NCBI RefSeq assembly: GCF_016756535.1
Contig: NZ_AP023247.1
Location: 2,232,501 to 2,296,500 of the forward strand
Direction: 5' to 3'
Length of the DNA: 64,000 nt
DNA from: Mesorhizobium sp. 131-2-1
Lineage (GTDB): Bacteria; Pseudomonadota; Alphaproteobacteria; Rhizobiales; Rhizobiaceae
A program made the position numbers and the translations under genes. The notes under the pieces are model-generated. The model saw only the letters and a list, made by a program, of their open reading frames with translations. It did not search any database and had not been told where the DNA came from. This document shows, piece after piece, positions 61,373 to 64,000 of the stretch (the stretch's first letter is position 1; each line of letters begins with the position of its first letter).

Positions 61373-61397
61373 GGGCGGCGCTTGCGCCGCCCTTTTC
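61373..61397 (+). terminator. Terminator of the FMN reductase gene
   Basis: A 9-bp stem GGGCGGCGC / GCGCCGCCC followed by TTTTC, 32 bp after the stop codon. Confidence 0.85.
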
Positions 61398-61414
61398 GTT
61401 TTCAGCCCTGCTCG

Positions 61415-62716
61415 TCACAGCCAACCGCCCGAAAAACCGGCGCGGCGGAGCCCTTTAGTGATGGCCGGCACGCGGCGCATCAGCCGCCACAGGAAGTCCG
61501 ACCGGTAATTCTCGATCATCAGGGCGATCGGCCCCTGGTTGATGCCGACATGGTCCGGTGATACCCAGCCGCAGGAGCGGCCGTCGGCGGCGGCGATGGT
61601 CGGATTGAAGCTGGCGGTGAAGCCGTACGGGTTGCCCTGGTGCAGGTCGATCTCGTGGAAATGGCGCAGCGCCGGCAGAACGATCTCCGGCGCAAAGGGC
61701 AGTGAGGTGATCGCCGCCCATGGCGACAGCGTGCCGTCGTCCGGACCGAAAGGCGCGCCGCGCGCCAGATAACCGAAGAAGCGCCGGTCACCGATCGTCA
61801 GGTGGAGTTTCTTCAGGCCCGGGCCGTCACTGGCGGTGATGCCCCAGCAATCCTCGCCATAACCACTGAAGCCCTTTGGATTGCGGATGGCGTAGTCGCG
61901 TTGCAGGTAGGTCGCCTGGCGGCTGTTCTCGAAATAGTCGCTGCCGTGCCTGCGCATGAACGCATCGCGGATGCCCCGAAAATCGATCCAGACATGCGAG
62001 AACTGGTGGATGAAGAGCGGGCCGGCATAGACCAGTTCCCGGCCATAGATCTTCTTCCACTTGTAGGTGGAGAGCCAGGCCGCATAGCTCTCGGGCGGCA
62101 GCGAATAGGTCGGCGAGCCGAGGCCCAGTATGTATAGGATCACGGCCTCGTCGTAGCCTTGCCAGCGGTAACGCAGGAAGCCTTTTTCAGGCCGCCAGCC
62201 ATGGGTGACGGTGGCGCCGCCGTTCTGTGCCCAGCGCCAGTCGGCGCGCCGGTAGAGCCCATCGGCAAGCCGGCGGATTTCCAGTTCGGATTCGTCGTCG
62301 GTGTCAAAATAGGCGCCGGCGGCCAGCACGCCGGCAAGCAGAAGCGCCGTGTCGACCGTGGACAGCTCACACTTCCAGACGCGGCGGCCGGTCTGCATGT
62401 CAAGGAAGTGATAGTAGAAGCCCTTGTAGCCGGTGGCGTCGGGTTCCGGCCCGTGCGGCGCGTTCCAGAAGAAGCGAAGTGTGGCGAGCGTCCGTTCAAC
62501 GGCAGCGGCGCGCGTCATGAAACCGCGCTCGACACCAACAGGATAGGCCGACAGAGCGAGCCCGACGGCGGCTATGCTGGCGGGCGACGCTGCAGTGTTG
62601 CGGTCGGCGATCAGGCCATTTTCCGGATTAGCCTCCTTGAGAAAATACTCGAAGGACAGGCGCTGGATGTCCGAGAGAAGCTCTTCGTTCAGCTTGTGGT
62701 CGCTCGATGCATCCAT
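61415..62716 (-). CDS. Glycoamylase-like (PF10091-type) carbohydrate-active protein
   Basis: A 433-residue (alpha/alpha)-barrel protein, started at the ATG at 62714-62716. Features include LLSDIQRLSFEYFLKEANPENGLIADR, the GYKGFYYHFLDMQTGRRVW repeat and GSPTYSLPPESYAAWLSTYKWKKIYG. It is of the PF10091 type, which includes the C-terminal domain of cyclic beta-1,2-glucan synthases and the GH144 endo-beta-1,2-glucanases. No signal peptide is visible with this start, nor with the upstream TTG at 62765-62767, so it may act in the cytoplasm. I infer a role in glucan metabolism only by family. Confidence 0.8.
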   Translation of the reverse strand: MDASSDHKLNEELLSDIQRLSFEYFLKEANPENGLIADRNTAASPASIAAVGLALSAYPVGVERGFMTRAAAVERTLATLRFFWNAPHGPEPDATGYKGFYYHFLDMQTGRRVWKCELSTVDTALLLAGVLAAGAYFDTDDESELEIRRLADGLYRRADWRWAQNGGATVTHGWRPEKGFLRYRWQGYDEAVILYILGLGSPTYSLPPESYAAWLSTYKWKKIYGRELVYAGPLFIHQFSHVWIDFRGIRDAFMRRHGSDYFENSRQATYLQRDYAIRNPKGFSGYGEDCWGITASDGPGLKKLHLTIGDRRFFGYLARGAPFGPDDGTLSPWAAITSLPFAPEIVLPALRHFHEIDLHQGNPYGFTASFNPTIAAADGRSCGWVSPDHVGINQGPIALMIENYRSDFLWRLMRRVPAITKGLRRAGFSGGWL

Positions 62717-62866
62717 GGGTTCCGATATAGAAGTTTTCGCTGCGCTTCCCAGCTTTTGGCTCCTCAATCATAAGTGAGGAAGGCGAGGGCCGATAGCGAT
62801 AGCGCGTCTCGCCAAAATTCGAACCTGGACACCCAATCGGCAAAGCTTGCCGATCACTCGTCGATG

Positions 62867-64000
62867 TCAGCGCGCCAGCTCGCGATGGCCGCTCGACAAG
62901 CGGGTCGCGATCAGCTTGTCGATGCGGCGGCCGTCGAGGTCGACGACCTCGAAGCGCCAGCCCTGCGCGTCGACGCATTCGCCGGTCGCCGGCAAATGGT
63001 GCAGATGCGACAGCACGTAACCGGCCACGGTCTCGTAGTCGCGGTTCTCGGGCAGGTCGATGCCGAGCACTTCCGCCATCTCGTCAGCCTGCATGTAGCC
63101 TGCCAGAAGCCAGGAGCCGTCCTCGCGCTTGACGGCGTTTTCCTCCTCGCCGGCATCGAGATCCGCGCGGAAGACGCCGGTGATGGCTTCCAGAATGTCG
63201 GCCGGCGTGACGATGCCTTCGAAATGGCCGTATTCGTCATGGACGAGTGCCATCGGCACATCCGATTCCTTCAGCTTCGACAGCACGTCGAGCGCGTCGG
63301 CCTGGTCATGGACGATGGGCGCCGCGCGCACGTGCTTGCGCGGCTCGAGCACGCGGCCGCCGAGGATCGCCGCCAGCACGTCGCGGGTCTGGACGACGCC
63401 GATCATGGCGTCGACGCCACCGTCGCCAGCCGGCAGGCGCGAATGCTGGGTCTCCATCAAGAGCTTGCGGATCGCGGTCTCGTCAGACTGCAGGTTGATC
63501 CAGTCGACCTCGGTGCGCGGCGTCATCACCGCACGCACGGCGCGGTCGCCAAGCCGCATGACGCCGGCGATCATGCGCCGCTCGTCGGATTCGATGGTGC
63601 CGTGATGCTCGGCCTCGGCGACCAGCATCTTGATCTCTTCGTCAGTGACCTTCTCCTCGGCCTCGCCGCGCTGGCCGAGTAGCCAGAGGACGGCGCGGCC
63701 GGAAATGTCGAGCAGGAAGACGAGCGGCGCGGAGATCGTGGCGAGGACGGTCATCGCCGGAGCCGCCCGGGCGGCGACCCGCTCCGGATCGCGCAGCGCG
63801 ATCTGCTTCGGCACCAGCTCGCCGACGATGAGCGAGGCATAGGTGATGATCGCGACGACGATGGCGACGCCGAGCGGGTCGGCGACGCTCTCGCGAATGC
63901 CATATGAGGCCAGGTACTGCGCCAGCCTCTCGCCGAGGGTGGCGCCCGAGAAGGCGCCGGACAGCACGCCCACCAGGGTGATGCCGATCTGCACCGACGA
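62867..64000 (-). CDS. CNNM/CorC-HlyC family transporter-associated protein, 5' end missing
   Basis: The visible 377 residues lack the N-terminus, since the frame is open to the right edge of the window. The DUF21 membrane domain is represented by QIGITLVGVLSGAFSGATLGERLA, a second helix around AIVVAIITYASLIVGEL and a third further on. A tandem CBS-domain pair follows (AVMTPRTEVDWINLQSDETA and HDEYGHFEGIVTPADILEAITG), then a C-terminal CorC_HlyC domain (DGSWLLAGYMQADEMAEVLG). Such proteins are linked to magnesium homeostasis or, less surely, to haemolysis. There are stop codons in the other frames near the edge, so this is the correct frame. Confidence 0.9.
   Translation of the reverse strand, partial: SSVQIGITLVGVLSGAFSGATLGERLAQYLASYGIRESVADPLGVAIVVAIITYASLIVGELVPKQIALRDPERVAARAAPAMTVLATISAPLVFLLDISGRAVLWLLGQRGEAEEKVTDEEIKMLVAEAEHHGTIESDERRMIAGVMRLGDRAVRAVMTPRTEVDWINLQSDETAIRKLLMETQHSRLPAGDGGVDAMIGVVQTRDVLAAILGGRVLEPRKHVRAAPIVHDQADALDVLSKLKESDVPMALVHDEYGHFEGIVTPADILEAITGVFRADLDAGEEENAVKREDGSWLLAGYMQADEMAEVLGIDLPENRDYETVAGYVLSHLHHLPATGECVDAQGWRFEVVDLDGRRIDKLIATRLSSGHRELAR

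Overview
The window looks like a piece of the main chromosome of a high-GC alphaproteobacterium of the order Rhizobiales, most probably Mesorhizobium or a close relative. The basis is the very GC-rich codon use, a fbcFBC-type cytochrome bc1 operon, a BA14K-family protein, a DUF1127 protein, an alphaproteobacterial EnvZ/OmpR-like pair, a UvrB with long terminal extensions, and short palindromic intergenic repeats typical of rhizobia. The genus is an inference; no rRNA gene is present. I found no tRNA, rRNA or CRISPR array.

Layout. 1-180: start of a cupin gene leaving the window. 492-3260: petABC (bc1 complex), closed by a terminator. 3.4-5.3 kb: a class A acid phosphatase, an NTF2-like protein and apt. 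5.3-6.4 kb: a long inverted repeat and two MaoC-type hydratases. 6.5-7.75 kb: a small island with a lower-GC DUF6602 nuclease-like gene between imperfect direct copies of the corA 3' end. 7.7-11.6 kb: corA, ychF, pth and rplY, all on the minus strand. 11.8-17.9 kb: a detoxification and regulation stretch (frameshifted GST, OhrR-like regulator with a divergent chloroperoxidase, a second hydrolase, an Fsr-like exporter with a divergent AraC regulator, a RibD-C/DHFR-like enzyme behind a perfect 15-bp inverted repeat). 17.9-23.6 kb: prs, a lipoprotein, then the coupled group lgt-midA and pgeF-M24. 23.7-28 kb: an orphan BrnA-like protein, ubiK, ybjN, csaA, a membrane protein and a GT4 glycosyltransferase. 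28.2-32 kb: marR-ompR-envZ facing ilvE. 32-39.8 kb: small secreted or stress proteins (BA14K, two cold-shock proteins, Kazal lipoprotein), a TPR-sulfotransferase and a VOC/DUF1428/DUF1428/DHFR-like group.

39.8-46.1 kb: an ABC-F ATPase preceded by a short leader ORF and RNA hairpins, an IS5-family element inserted in a palindromic repeat, and uvrB, whose C-terminal tail appears to contain another palindromic element. 46.2-52.3 kb: mostly uncharacterised envelope proteins. 52.3-53.3 kb: no intact gene, but the decayed remains of what looks like an HU-type gene with its terminator. 53.3-58.1 kb: a YegS-like lipid kinase and a tightly overlapping three-gene oxidoreductase operon (GMC dehydrogenase, enolase-superfamily enzyme, HIBADH-type dehydrogenase). 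58.3-64 kb: purC, an acyl-CoA thioesterase, an HxlR regulator facing an FMN reductase, a PF10091-type glycoamylase-like protein and a truncated CorC/HlyC-type protein leaving the window.

Most of the window is ordinary chromosomal housekeeping. The most notable candidate for something undescribed is the leader ORF upstream of the ABC-F gene (41529-41594), which has the layout of a translation-attenuation switch. The DUF6602 island, the palindromic element inside uvrB, the conserved stem-loop in front of both cold-shock genes and several precise inverted repeats in front of regulator genes are secondary leads.
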